A DNA stretch of 64,000 bases from Ctenosaura bakeri (taxonomy: Eukaryota; Chordata; Lepidosauria; Squamata; Iguanidae). Of this stretch, positions 1-11,100 are shown piece after piece. Where the stretch lies: positions 62,001 to 126,000 of the forward strand of contig CAOLHI010001840.1 of the NCBI GenBank assembly GCA_948474755.1. The letters run 5' to 3'. Below the pieces are notes generated by a model. That model ran no database searches and was not told where the DNA came from. It saw nothing but the letters and a program-made list of their open reading frames with translations. A program made the position numbers and the translations under genes. Position 1 is the first letter of the stretch; the number at the start of each line of letters is the position of its first letter.

Positions 1-1898
1 AGTTGAGACTAATGCAGAGCCCCATTTTATCCAAAATTGGGAAGGGGCATCCAATTTAACTATCCTAATGAAATACTGCAAGACAATTTGTGGATTAGCT
101 GCCTACAATGGATTGTTTTAACTAAGAATTTCCAGAGGAGTAACTCTTATTAGTCTGGTTCAGGGAAAAGGTTAGATTTTCATGATTCCTCTAAAAATAA
201 TACACTTTTAACTGTTTTTGAGTTGTCTGTGATTTTCAGAACAATGTTAAAGAGGAATTTCTTTTTAATCATTTTTAGTCACACATTCTATGTTCTAATT
301 TTTTTTTTACCTATTGTAAGTAAAAATGCCTCAGGAGACCTGGTGATTTGAGAGGTGACAGACAAATGTCTTAGATAAACAGTTTTATTAAGGTGTCCAG
401 CTCTTGTGGATTACAGTCCATTTCATCAGATCTATGCAGTGTTATTGCTATCTGGCTCTCCTCAGTGTATGCATTTGCCAAGGTAATATAATAGTCCATG
501 CATCTGCTAAAATGGAACATAACTCACAAAGGTTTATGCCAAATATATTTGTTAGCCCTCTAGGTATCAAAGGACGTGGTTTTATTTCCCTTAATACAAG
601 GGAAATATGCTGCCCAGCAACCATAGGCAGCTCCTTCAGATGTATTGGTGTTTCCTCCATCAAAATGGTGGGCCACAGATAAGCTGGACTATCATCTCCA
701 TCATCCTAAACTACCATGGCCAGTGGAAAATGTGGCAAAGCTACCACACTCAGAATTCCACGTGCAGCTAACATTTTCCACCATGAAGTTGATGGTTATA
801 ATCTGTTTTTCCCATGTGACTCATGTAGAGAGTAGCAACTGTTAGCAGCCACATAGAAGGCCTCTCGGCCCATGGCAGTGTAGCCAAGAATCAGCCCAAG
901 ATAACAATGACCCTTGCCTGCTATGGCTTGATAAGAATAATGTGAATTAATCCTAACTGAATACACCAGGGTTGTGGCTTCTTCTATATACCTAATAGTC
1001 CACCTCACACAACCATTCTGTTTTATATCTATATTTCAGCAAGGCTGAAAATATACCTGATTTTTGTGTCTTACTGCATCTTCAGGCAGCCCCAACAAAA
1101 CAGCCTTAGGAGAAAAGAAAGTCAGGGGAGAGACATGGAATCAGCTGTATGTGGGATAATCTGGTGCCAAACAGGGAGCGCTTATGAATGAGCAGAGCAT
1201 TTTGGTTCATACTTCTGTCAGCCTCCGCAGCTCCCTGAACAGAGCACATATTCAGTATGTTGGAAGGCGGAGAGGCAGTAAAAGGAACCCTGTTAACTGG
1301 CCTATTCATTGCTGCTCTCCATATTCCCCCCAATGTCGTACATTAAATACCTGAGCACATCCAGTCCCGAAGCAAGAGAAAAGAAAGAACAGGCATCACC
1401 AAACCAAAACAAAATCTGCCCAATGAAAGGCCAGCAAGCAGCCCGAGCTGTTCAGCCTCCCTGCTAATGACAAGAGCAGCAAGTACTTTCTATGTATGCC
1501 TGCATCTATATAGAAAGAAAAAAAAACAATCCCTCACCAGTGGAGGGATGAATAGCTGCATTTCATTCACTCTGCTGCTGTACTTCCAGGGATCTCAAGT
1601 TTACTCAGTGGCAAATCTAGACAACCAGCAAACACAAACTCCAAGCAAATGTCAGTCGTCATGCAGTCTTGTTTCAAATGGCCTGTTTTAAGATGAAAAT
1701 GGTATTAAGAAGCGACGATGTGCTCAGGGTCAAAGCAGCTAATTTTATGCAGTGTGCAAACAAATGTCAAATACAGAAGGCAAGTAGGCAGACTTAATTT
1801 TTTTAAAAAGCCCTAATATACAAATTAAAAAGGTAAAGAGTTACACTGGGGATGCTCCTTTTACTGTTTTTTAATGGGGACAAAGTAAGGAGAAAATG
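1..1898. other. Intergenic, no gene recognised
   Basis: AT-rich sequence with only short open frames that match no family I recognise. Around 385-450 there is a short stretch (AAGGTGTC followed by a CATTTCATCAGAT motif) resembling a dispersed amniote repeat also seen near 55.8 kb. Nothing else is supported up to the left end of the DIRS element. Confidence 0.6.
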
Positions 1899-1939
1899 AA
1901 CAGGTTGCTTACCTGTAACTGTGGTTCTTCGAGTGGTCA

Positions 1940-2094
1940 TCTGTGCCATCATACACTAGGAGCTTTAGCGCCTGCGCGGTAGCGTTCGGAAACTTCTAGA
2001 GCTTGTTCGCTTGGCGGGAACCCCTCCCCCACGCCGGTACTGCGCATGCTCCTCCCGCCGAGCAACGGTCTCTCCTCAGTTCTGTCGTCCGCCG
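1940..2094 (+). repeat. DIRS inverted terminal repeat, left (3' end of element)
   Basis: This stretch matches the reverse complement of about 7738-7890 with only scattered substitutions and 1-4 base indels. Shared landmarks include CACTAGGAGCTTTAGCGCC, GAAACTTCTAGAGCTTGTTC and GAGCAACGGTCTCTCCTCA. The outer extension 1899-1939 is not in the right repeat but is copied in the internal complementary region. Confidence 0.92.
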
Positions 2095-2137
2095 TAGAAC
2101 CTACAGGGACCTGAGAAAGAGGGGAGGAAGGGCGGGT

Positions 2138-2234
2138 GTGTATGATGGCACAGATGACCACTCGAAGAACCACAGTTACAGGTAAGCAACCTGTTCTTCT
2201 TCTTCGTGGTCTCTGTGCCTTCATACACTAGGAG
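2138..2234 (+). repeat. DIRS internal complementary region (ICR)
   Basis: Bases 2138-2196 are a perfect 59-base reverse complement of the left element end 1898-1956. Bases 2193-2234 reverse-complement the right end 7870-7906 apart from one extra CTT unit and a TA insertion. The ICR is therefore a copy of the two termini joined head to tail around a GTT/AAC trinucleotide. In the DIRS1 model the ICR templates completion of the ends and circle formation. It lies between the recombinase stop and the left repeat, as expected. Confidence 0.93.
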
Positions 2235-2270
2235 ACTGTGTAGCTTACCGGTCGGACGGCGGGTCAGGTC

Positions 2271-3301
2271 CTACAGCACGGAAGCCAACACCTCACGTCC
2301 AAACCGGGCATCTCTGCGCGACCGGCAGTCGAGCCTGTAGTGGCGCACGAAGGTCGATGGTTGGGACCAGGTCGCCACACGGCAGAGTTCATGCAGGTCA
2401 ACTCCTCGCAGGAGGGCCGCAGAAGTAGCCACAGCTCTGGTGGAGTGGGCTCGAAGCAGGACTGGCGGAGGCTTCCTCGCGAGCTCATACGCCAGTTCAA
2501 TAGTCCTCACCACCCACTTGGAGAAGCGCTGGGTGGACACTTTTAGGCCCCTCCGACGTCGCCCATAGCAAACAAAGAGATGCGGCGTCTGTCGGAAGGA
2601 AGCAGTCCTGTCCTTGTAGAAAGCCAATGCCCGACGCACGTCCAGGGAGTGGAGGGACCGCTCCAACGGTGTCGTCGGGTTCGGGAAGAAGGCAGGCAGG
2701 ATGATATCCTGGTTGAGATGGAAACTGGACACCACCTTTGGCAGGAACGAGATGTCAGGTCTCAGGACCACCTTGTCCCTGTGGAAGACCGTGAAGGGCT
2801 CATCGGAACGAAGAGCTGTGATCTCACCCGCTCGCCTCGCTGAGGTCACCGCTACCAGGAAGGCAGTTTTCATTGTCAGGAGCCTGTCATCCGAGGTCGC
2901 CATCGGCTCGAAGGGCGGCTTCGTCAGCTGCGAGAGCACCAGCGAGAGGGACCACGGCGGTAGCGGCGGCGATACCGGCGGGTAGAGATGATGAAGTCCT
3001 TTCAGGAACCGCTTAACGGTATCGTTCCTGAAGAAGGCCGAGGCAGCAGATCGTGGCGGTTGGTATGCCACGATCGCGGAGAGATCACCTTCAGGGATGG
3101 AAACGCCAGGCCCTGTTGCCGGAGGTGCAGGAGGAAGTGCAGGACGGTCGAGAGGCCCCGCGGGCGATCCGGCTCACTCCTCTCGTTAGCGAAGGTCAGG
3201 AAGCGTCGCCACTTGTATTGATAGTTGCGAACGGTGGATTCCTTCCTGGCGACGAGGACGGTACCGAGCACGGGATCGTCAGTGCGATATCCTCCAGGCA
3301 T
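2271..3301 (-). pseudogene. DIRS tyrosine recombinase (integrase), one frameshift
   Basis: Tyrosine recombinase that would integrate the circular DIRS intermediate. The catalytic part is one uninterrupted frame from about 3071 to the stop at 2271 (about 266 residues). Visible in order: first arginine box SARRAGEITALR (Arg about residue 80), box II AHSTRAVATSAA (His209 and Arg212), Trp235, and the nucleophile region STFVRHYRLD (Tyr245). The R-H-R-W-Y set of the YR superfamily is complete. The N-terminal core-binding part (VARKESTVRNYQYKWRRFL) reads in another frame at 3301-3002, and a single-base shift near 3080 separates the two. The frame start near 3071 is GTG and is not a true start. The ICR and left terminal repeat follow directly. 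Confidence 0.9.
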
Positions 3302-3720
3302 GGAGGGCCAGGCGTGGCAGGTCCGGATGGAGGACTCGGCCGCCGGAGTGGGAGAGCAGGTCCGGTGTCGGTGGCAACCGGAGCAGGTCGTTCGCGCGGC
3401 TTGTGCGGGGGGCGAACCAATGTTGCCTCGGCCAGTACGGGGCTACCAGGATCGCGTCGGCTCGGTCGGCGAGGATCTTCGATATCGTCCGGCCGAGCAG
3501 CGGGAACGGGGGGAACGCGTAGAGGAGTTCCCCGGTCCACGGAAACTGGAAAGCGTCCCGATGGAGGCACGATCGTGGCCCGCTCTGGAACAGAATCGGC
3601 GACACTTCGCGTTTTCCCTGGTCGCGAAGAGGTCGATCGATGGTTCGCCCCAGCGGTCCCGAATCAGTCTGAACGCCTCTCCGGAGAGAGACCATTCGTG
3701 ATGGGATGAGGTGTCCCTGC
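3279..3720 (-). pseudogene. DIRS methyltransferase-like region downstream of RNase H
   Basis: Between RNase H and the recombinase, one minus-strand frame shows YAFPPFPLLGRTISKIL followed by ILVAPYWPRQHWF and a PDLLSH...LHPDL segment. The start of the domain (IDLFATREN) reads in a different frame near 3590-3620, so another frameshift lies inside. DIRS1-group elements commonly carry a Dam-like N6-adenine methyltransferase domain at this place, and FPPF would correspond to the DPPY-type motif. That assignment is from family knowledge; activity cannot be judged. Confidence 0.6.
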
Positions 3721-4098
3721 TGAGGGCGTCTGCCGTGGTGTTCTCCTGCCCGGCCAGGTGAACCGCCACGGGATGCGTGTGCAGGCGGGAAAGCACCATT
3801 CCCACAGGCCGAGCGCGATGTCGAGCAGGGTCGTGGAATGAGTCCCACCTTGTCTGTTGATGTAGCAGACGGCGGTGGTGTTGTCCGTCAGAATCAGGAC
3901 CGTGCGCCCCGCCACGGCATGGCGGAACGCCCGTAGGGCTTTCCAGACGGCAAGCAGCTCCAGCGCGTTGATATGGAGAGCGGTCTCGTCGTCGGTCCAT
4001 CTGTCGCGGACTCTGAGATCGCCGCAGTGGGCACCCCATCCATACAGGGAGGCGTCGGTCGTTACCGTCACCTTCGGTGTCGGCTGTTGGAAAGGCAT
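3664..4098 (-). pseudogene. DIRS RNase H domain
   Basis: RNase H that degrades the RNA template during reverse transcription. In the frame 4098-3664, three of the four acidic catalytic positions are clear: Asp in VTTDASLYGWG (about 4056), Glu in INALELLAVW (about 3960) and Asp in LILTDNTTAV (about 3885). The fourth, in TADALSR, falls in the neighbouring frame near 3715-3730, showing a frameshift within the C-terminal part. It follows the reverse transcriptase directly, as in DIRS and Gypsy-like polyproteins. Confidence 0.88.
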
Positions 4099-5165
4099 CC
4101 CCGACTAGTTGCGTCGCGACTGCCACCATCGGAGGGATGAGCGGACGTCTCCCGGCAGCTGCAGTCGGAGTGTCTGTTCGTCTCGCGGGGGGTCGAAATC
4201 GGACGAACCAGTGTTGAAGAGGTCTTGCTCTCAGCCTGGCGAGATATGTCACAGCGGTCGTCGCAGCCATGTAGCCCAAGAGCTGCTGGACGTTTCTCGC
4301 AGATAACGTCGGGGCCGTCGAGCGTGAGCGGGGGCCCCGGGTAAAGTTTGTGCTCGAGACTCTGGTAGGTACGCCCTGGCGGGGGTGAGTCAGCGTCGCC
4401 CCGATGAAGTCCAAGATCCTCGCCGGCTCGAGGTGGGACTTCTTCGGTTTCACTCGTAGACCAAGGCGGGTCAGGAGTGACAACGTCATGTGGACGTCGT
4501 GGTAAAGTCTCTGTTTGCAGGACGCCACCAACAGCCAATCGTCGAGGTGGGGGAAGCGGAAGCGCCCTTCGTCCGCAGGTAGGATACCACCGGGGCCTGA
4601 CTTGGTGGCCCCTTGGGGGCATGAGAGTCCGAACGGCAGCACCTTGTACTGGTAACAGGTGTCGTCGACTGCGAAGCGGAGGTACCGTCTGTGCTGCGGG
4701 CGAATCGATATGGAAGTATGCGTCTCGGAGATCGATGGAGGCGAACCACCCCCCTCGATGTGGAAGGGTAGGATCGACGGTATCGTGACCATCTTGAACC
4801 TTTTGGGGCGGATGTAGTTTCACCCCTCTGAGGTCTAGGATGGGCCCGGGAGGGTCCGTCGGTTTTGGCCCGTGATACCTGGAGAAGAAGCCGGTGGTCT
4901 TGGCCTCTTGCGGGACCCCTCGATCGCCCCTTTCTGGGGGGGGATTGGATCTCTTCCAGGAGGGCCGGACTCGACGGCGTGGAGTAATAAACGCCGCGAG
5001 GAGGAATCTGGAAAATCGATGGCGTGCCAAGACGGACGATGGAAAGCACCCAAGAGTCCGTAGTGACATCTGCCACTCCGCTAGGTGTCGAGCGGGGTCG
5101 GTCGGTCTCCGAGCGCTGATGGTAGGTGAAGAGTGGGTATTGGCGGGTCCTGCCAGGCACGTCAA
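4068..5165 (-). pseudogene. DIRS reverse transcriptase, frameshifted
   Basis: Reverse transcriptase split over two overlapping frames. Frame one (5165 downward) carries an ILDLR stretch and motif A, WFASIDLRDAYFHI (Asp near 4733). Frame two (4792 downward) carries motif B, YQYKVLPFGLS, and the catalytic aspartate pair in FPHLDDWLLVA (about 4538-4543), then KKSHLEPARILDFIGATL and the thumb-like QQLLGYMAA. The frame change lies between motifs A and B, near 4,700. LDD with a leading histidine replaces the usual YxDD/YLDD. The catalytic residues are all still present, so the damage is in reading frame rather than in the active site. Confidence 0.88.
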
Positions 5166-5382
5166 AAACCGAGACTTTGTCTCGGAGGAGGACTTCTTCG
5201 ACGAAGGCGGGCGCCGCCTAATCGTGCGTTCCGATGAGCCGGAGGACGGGCTCGACTGTCCAGACTGGGCCGAACGCTGGAACGACGAGGTGGAAGATCG
5301 TCGCCAGGATGGTCGGAAGGTGGAGGCCCTGCGGGTCTGCGTGGCCGGCTGCAGCCCGATCTTTTTTTCGGTCAGTCTCGCC

Positions 5383-7578
5383 TTACGAGTTTCCGCCTCG
5401 TGGACGAATTGAAAAGGCCTTCACCGTCGAAGGGGAGATCTTTAATCCTTTCTGGTGTCCTCCTGGGTGTCGGCCGGTCGAAGCCAAGCATGGGGCGGAG
5501 GCCGCGGATCCCCCCATGACCCGGGAGGCGATCTCCACTGCGTGCCGGGAGGAGGCCATCTGGTGCCGAGCGATGGAGATAGCCTCATTGAAGATCACGG
5601 AGGAGGCTTGGCGGATGTCCTCCGGGACCGCTTCCATCGCTGGTTGCAGGCGATCGAGCACCTTCTTCAGGTATGCCGCGAGGCAAGCCTAAGTGTTGGA
5701 CAGCCTGATCTGCAAGGAGGCAGCCGAATAGAACCTCCTTGCGTAGGCGTCCAACTTCCTGCCCTTTTTGTCCGGCGGGGTGGTGTGTTGCCTGCCGGAG
5801 CCTTTCGTCTGCGCGGACTCGACGACCACAGAGTTCGGTGCAGGGTGATTAAATAGATAACCGGCGTTATCCTTCTGCACCCTGTAGAGGTGTTCTAACC
5901 GCTGCGGTATCGGCTAAGCCGAGGCCGGTCTATCCCAGGCGGCCTTCACCAGTCTGGATACCCGGGCAGGAGAGGCGCGGGCCGTGGAAGGTCGCTTCTC
6001 CTCGAAAACGGAGAAGGCTGGATCGTCATCCTCCGGCTCCGCATCGGCGATCTTAAGGCCGAGGGTAGTGGCCATGCGGAGCAGCATCGCAAGAACTGGT
6101 GGACGTCCTCTGGAGCAGAATCGGATCGGGTCCCGAATCCCAACGGAGAGACTCCTGGGAGGCCGCCTCAGACACCTCAGACTCCGCACTCGAGTCGTAC
6201 GACTCCGAGCTCGGTGAGTCCTCTCGCCGCACGCTCTCCGGCTCCTTCGTAGTCGCCGCTGTTGCCTTCCTAGGCTTCTCCGCAGCCGGGGCGGTGGTAG
6301 CAGCAGCGTCCCGTTTGGGATGGCTGACCACGGACTTCACCCTCTTGGTGGTGACCGGGGTAGTCTGGCAGGCTGACGTCGTCGTAGCCCGCTCAGTCAC
6401 CACCGACTCCGTAGGGCGCGTCGCCGTCGCCGTGACCCTAGGAGGTGGCGATATCGCCCGATACCGTGGTGAAGGCTCCCTCGCCCTATGATATCGAGGG
6501 GAGGGAGAGCGGCTGAAGGAGCGGCGGTCCGACGGAGATCGGCTTCGGCGTCGACGGTACCGAGCCTCGTCCCCTCTAGGCGAGCGCGATTCGCGCTGTC
6601 GACGAGGTGACCGGGACCTCCGGAAGGTCTCCCAGCGACTCGGGCCACGATGGTACCGATCCCGGTACGATGGCGAATGGGACCGATAGGAGGCCGGGCG
6701 CTCTCTCCACTCAGATTCCCTCGCGTACCTGGCCACGTAGGACGCCGAGGTGTATCTTGAGGCAGACGAGCGAGGTTGTTCCTCTCTTGTCTCCCTCGGA
6801 GGCGGCGAGGCCACCGGACGCTCGGAAGAGCGGGACCGGGACCTGAAGGAGGTCGAACGCCGCTCCGGAGAAGCAGAGGGCTCTCTCTGCTGCAGGTCGG
6901 CCGACCTGCGACGGCTTAAAGGGGGGGTGGCGCTCCTCCACCAGGGTTGGAGGGTCTGCCACAGGCGAGTCCCCGGGGGCTGTTGGGGAACGTCCTCGAT
7001 CTCATCCTCCGAGAGGTCGACGGACTCGCCTCGCCCTTTGGAAGGCTGCTGAGTAGGAGGAGGAGTAGGAGGTTGAGCGTCCCCAGCCGGGGAGCGCTTC
7101 TTTTCCTCTTCTTCTTCTCCTTCTCCTTCCCTTGCCTCCGTCCGGAGCAGGGCGCTTTTTGCAGGCGTCTCCGTAAGGGGAGCCTCAGCCTTCCTCGCCG
7201 TCAAGGATCCTTTAGCTGACTTGGCAGCCGCCGACAGCTTCGGGATCCTCGGTAAGGGCCCAATCGGCGTTCGCCGGTACCGAGCCCGATACCGACGAGG
7301 TGGACGGAACGGCAGCCGCCGATACCGTCGATGGCGTGGTTGTCTTCTTGTCGGCCATCTTGGAGGTGGAGGTCTCGTCTATCGCCCGCAGAGACTGCTC
7401 CCAACAAAAAGATTTGAGTCTCGCGGAGCGGTTGCGAAGAGTTTGCGGAGTAAAATCCCTGCAAATTGGGCAAGTGGATGTTGTGGGACTCGCCCAAACA
7501 GAAGAGACACTCCTTATGGCCGTCGTTGAGGGCAACCTTGCGGCCGCAGGACACGCACTTCTTAAAGAGCGCGGACAT
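5383..7578 (-). pseudogene. DIRS Gag-like protein with SR-rich domain, frameshifted
   Basis: Gag-like first ORF. The likely start is the ATG at 7578 (N-terminus MSALFKKCVSCGRK), giving a CxxC-12-CxxC putative zinc-binding knuckle; this frame switches near 7,480. A long middle frame (7204-6053) holds an acidic EEEEEKK tract and then an extended arginine-serine-rich region (RSRSRSS, SRSPRRQRESRSP, RRRSRSPSDRRS) like RS domains of splicing factors. The C-terminal part reads in two further frames (6189-5914 and 5661-5383) and contains the conserved-looking ARHQMASSRHAVEIASRVM helix typical of DIRS Gag C-termini. At least three frameshifts separate these parts. It presumably packages the element RNA; the role is known only by family. 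Confidence 0.8.
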
Positions 7579-7737
7579 AAGACGAAGAAACGCCAAACTC
7601 CGAAATCCAAAAGACGAAAACCGAAGGGGGAGTCCCAAAGAGAGGTCAAAGACAGTCCGAAAGTCCGTAAAACCGTGAAAAAACAGCAAGCCAAGCACGA
7701 CGTGAGAGGAACAAACTAAAGAACCTTCCGTACGCGG

Positions 7738-7890
7738 CGGCGGACGAGAAGAAATGAGGAGAGACCGTTGCTCGGGGGGAGGGCATGCGCAGTACCGGCG
7801 TGGGGGAGGGGTCCCCCCCAAGCGAACAAGCTCTAGAAGTTTCCGAACGCTCCGCGCAGGCGCTAAAGCTCCTAGTGTTGAAGGCACAGA
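7738..7890 (-). repeat. DIRS inverted terminal repeat, right (5' end of element)
   Basis: Partner of the left repeat in inverted orientation, followed outward by a short unique extension ending in GAAGAAGAAC at 7906. It precedes the Gag-like start codon (complement of 7576-7578) and so probably carries the promoter and 5' leader of the element (inferred from the family). Confidence 0.9.
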
Positions 7891-7906
7891 GACCACGAAG
7901 AAGAAC

Positions 7907-8139
7907 AACTAATTTGAAATGTGGTGCTAAATCTAAATTCTCTCTAGAAATGAAGATGACTAATTTGGATAATTTGTTTTACAACAGCATAGTAGAATCT
8001 TATTATTTCTTCTTTCCCTTGTGTTTGTTTGTATATACATACCTTTAGATTGTACACCTTTGGCAGGACCCATAGTTTTGGTTGTTTTTCTTGTAAAGTA
8101 CCATGTACATAGATGGTGCTATATAAACAAACAACAACT
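7907..8139 (+). repeat. LINE 3' tail (L2-like), fragment
   Basis: The sequence GATTGTACACCTTTGGCAGG...TGTAAAGTACCATGTACAT...GGTGCTATATAAACAAACAAC at about 8050-8139 has the form of an L2-type LINE 3' terminus (a GTAAAGC..-GCTATATAAATAAA type end). The left boundary is unclear and may lie anywhere after the DIRS end. No coding part is visible. Confidence 0.5.
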
Positions 8140-11100
8140 GAAGCTATCATACTCTGGATGTTTTTGGGACAATGTGACTCACTGGAAAAGACGACAATGC
8201 TTGGTGAAGTGGAAGAGAGAGGGAAAAGTGGAAGATCACACTACTGGTGGATTAATTCAATCAAAGAACGAGGCAGTTAATGACGGGGACCCTGGAGGTC
8301 TCTCATTTCATAGGGTTGCAATGAATCAAAGATTACCTGATGGTAAATAACAACAAACAAAAAGTGCATCTAGACTGCAGCGGTACAGGCAATAGTTTGC
8401 ACTGTAGTTCTAGAGTAATAAAGTAATCTTTTTAGGTCACAAAATGGTACAGTATGTCTGGGGAGGAACAGAATTGAGACACTGGCAACAAAGGCACAGG
8501 CAGTCTCAATATGAAGCTATGATATGCCTGTCACATTCTACAAAACACTTTGCCAGTTACACAGAGTTTGAGGACAGAAAAAACTGTTCCTACTGATACT
8601 GTATCCCTATCTGCAAAAGTGAGAACTGCTGCAGGACCAGGAATCTTCAGCTGGAATTGTGAAGAGTAAAACAAGGCACGGGTTCACTTTACCTCTTGGA
8701 TTTGGTAGGCAGCTGCCATCAAGCTAGACATTAAAGAAGCAAAATTTGTTTTCTTTTCCTTTTTTGGGAAAGAATTCTGAAGGGAAAAAAAAGATAAAAG
8801 GAAAAACACAAAGTCCAAGACTGCCATGTTATGGTTATTGCAAAGTCCACAATGACTGTGTCAGATAGCTGTCTGGTGATCCTGAGCAATCAAAAAAGGT
8901 CTTTGGATAAACTGTCTCTCCAGATTTCATTCAAAGGGATGATGCATACATTCTAGCAGATCACTTGATTTGTCAGTGACTCACAGTTCAATGTGTGTAT
9001 TATATCCCCTGCACAGCATTGTGTTTGAGGAAAGAGGGTGTTGTCTATGGCATTTGATCTTTAGTGACTCAGTCAACACACACAAGTTGCCAACTGACAA
9101 ACTTGGATACGTGAATCAACCCCAAAGAGAGATCCGCCAAATCCAAGATCTGCATTTCAAACCCTAGTGAACAAATCTCAGAGATGTGCCCATGTATATC
9201 ACTGCAGAGAAGATACCAGGTCCTCCTTTCAGAAGGAGCCAGGAATGCAAGAAAGCATTACCTAAATTCAGGGCTCTGTGTGTCCAGCATCTTCATGGGC
9301 ACATCATGCAAAATACAGATTTTCACACTGGCCATGAAGTGCTTCATCCTGAGAACAGAACATCAGCTTCACGTGACCACAGAGAAAGCAACAGATCGAG
9401 CATTCAGTGTCCAGGTCCTTCCATTCGTTAGTGCTTGTGCCTGCGCATGTGCAAATGTGGTACCTTGGAGTTATCTTTCCATAATCAAGGATACTTAGAA
9501 TGAGCTGGAGATGTATAGCTGCTTCACTTCAACCATTACCTAAAAGAAGCATGGACCTATATAAAGGGTACCTGCTTCTTAGAGTGCAGAATAGGAGTAG
9601 GTTGAGAGCACAAAATAAGTCTTTCCCCTGAAAAGAGGCCAGCACTAAACTGGGGAGCATGTGGACCTTACTACTGCTGGTGGTGGCAGCATAAAAACTT
9701 TTGATTGGTTTAGATGTCTGCCTTTTGAATTAAGTCGATGTCCTCTACCCCACTACAGGAAATGCTGCTTTTTTGGATTGTAGTCTAAAACAGTAACTTT
9801 TTCAAGTTTTGCTGTTTCTGGCACAGTATATAAGAGTGTTCTTTCCTTTATTCCTCTTGCTTTTTTCAAGAGACAAGCTTCAAACCATGGAGGCAGACTC
9901 AATTGCCTTGCAGTACTCAGGCAAAGTAAGATCCAATGCTCTGCACAACTTCCAGGAACACACTGTGTGACAGGCAGGAAGACAAATTCAAACCAAAAAA
10001 CCTTCCAACTCATGTGATGAAGCTCATTTGTGCACATTTCCTGGAATCTACTATGTGTAGCAAGAAGAGAAACAGAAGCAACAAGATGGTAAGTGGAGGG
10101 GTTATGCAACTGGGCACCTCTCACCCAAATAAGGGCACAGACAACAGCACCTGCCAAGCAACTATCTAACAGGTGTGACACCAGATCCCTGGACTACACC
10201 AGCCAACTAGGACTGGGTGTCTGAGGTCCTCTGGAAATGATATCAATTACTGACAGAGCTGAAGGTGTCACCAAGAGTTTCATCACTGAAGCCACTGGTT
10301 GTTTCGCACCTCTCTAGATTCCCATTGGTTGACATTCTGAAAGGCTATTTTGAGACTTGTTCCTAAAGCACAGTCAAGATGCCTGCTTTATTATTTTTCA
10401 GCTTCTTTCTTTCCCTCTTTGTACACCAGCTTCTGAAAAAGTAAACAGCCAAGGTTTTCATAACATTATGGTATGCCAGGCAGCTTTAGTTATGATAGCA
10501 ACAGGAAGGTGCAATCAGCAAGCTTTTTGTTCAAAACATTAAGCTATCAAGTGAAATGTACTGGAAAGATGTTTTTTCCCCCTACCTGCTTGTGCAACAC
10601 TAAGATATCTCCAATAGAAATGGGAGAAGCAGTACTTTCACAGCTTTGGCATGAAAATCAAATTCTGAGCCACAGGTAAATTGTGATCTACCTGATAGGC
10701 CAAAGGTAACACAGTGGAGAAAATATGTAGCTTTCAAAGCATTTTTAAGGCACTTAGTCTTTCTCAGGAACCATAACGCTAGCTCAGCATCATGATCTCA
10801 ATGCTGCAGGTGGGATATGGGGAGAGGATTATATGAAGATTGTGTAGCTTGCCAAAAGCTACTCAATGATGTCATGCTCCATAGCCTATTACCCACTTTC
10901 TTAACCATTATGCTTTACTAATTGTTAGACTGTGTCAGAGACCAACTACTTTCCCAAAAAGAGTGGCCAGGGGCAACAAAATTAAAATGCTATACAACAG
11001 GGGCTTTGTTAGGCATTGAAATATCAGGATTCGTTTGTTTTTCAAAAGGCAAAGTCAGCCAACTAATTTTCTCATCCAAAGTAACTCAAATAAAATTAAC

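Larger units (their letters stand above)
1899..7906 (-). mobile_element. DIRS1-like tyrosine-recombinase retrotransposon, near full length, frameshifted
   Basis: A GC-rich block of about 6.0 kb in AT-rich DNA, transcribed on the minus strand from 7906 towards 1899. Seen directly: inverted terminal repeats (left about 1940-2094, right about 7738-7890); an internal complementary region at 2138-2234 that is the reverse complement of the two outer ends joined; and, in minus-strand order, a Gag-like protein, reverse transcriptase, RNase H, a methyltransferase-like segment and a tyrosine recombinase. The same trinucleotide AAC lies at both ends (1899-1901 and 7904-7906) and there is no longer target duplication. 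This matches the known DIRS1 group, which replicates through a circle and integrates with a tyrosine recombinase rather than a DDE integrase. The reading frames are broken by several frameshifts, so this copy is probably not autonomous. Ngaro or PAT elements are less likely because their terminal repeats are split-direct rather than inverted. Confidence 0.93.

Noticed and set aside
3053..3709. Long plus-strand frames across the DIRS element (for example 218 codons here and 172 codons at 4894-5412)
   Set aside because: Antisense shadows of the GC-rich minus-strand DIRS genes; their residues match no family.
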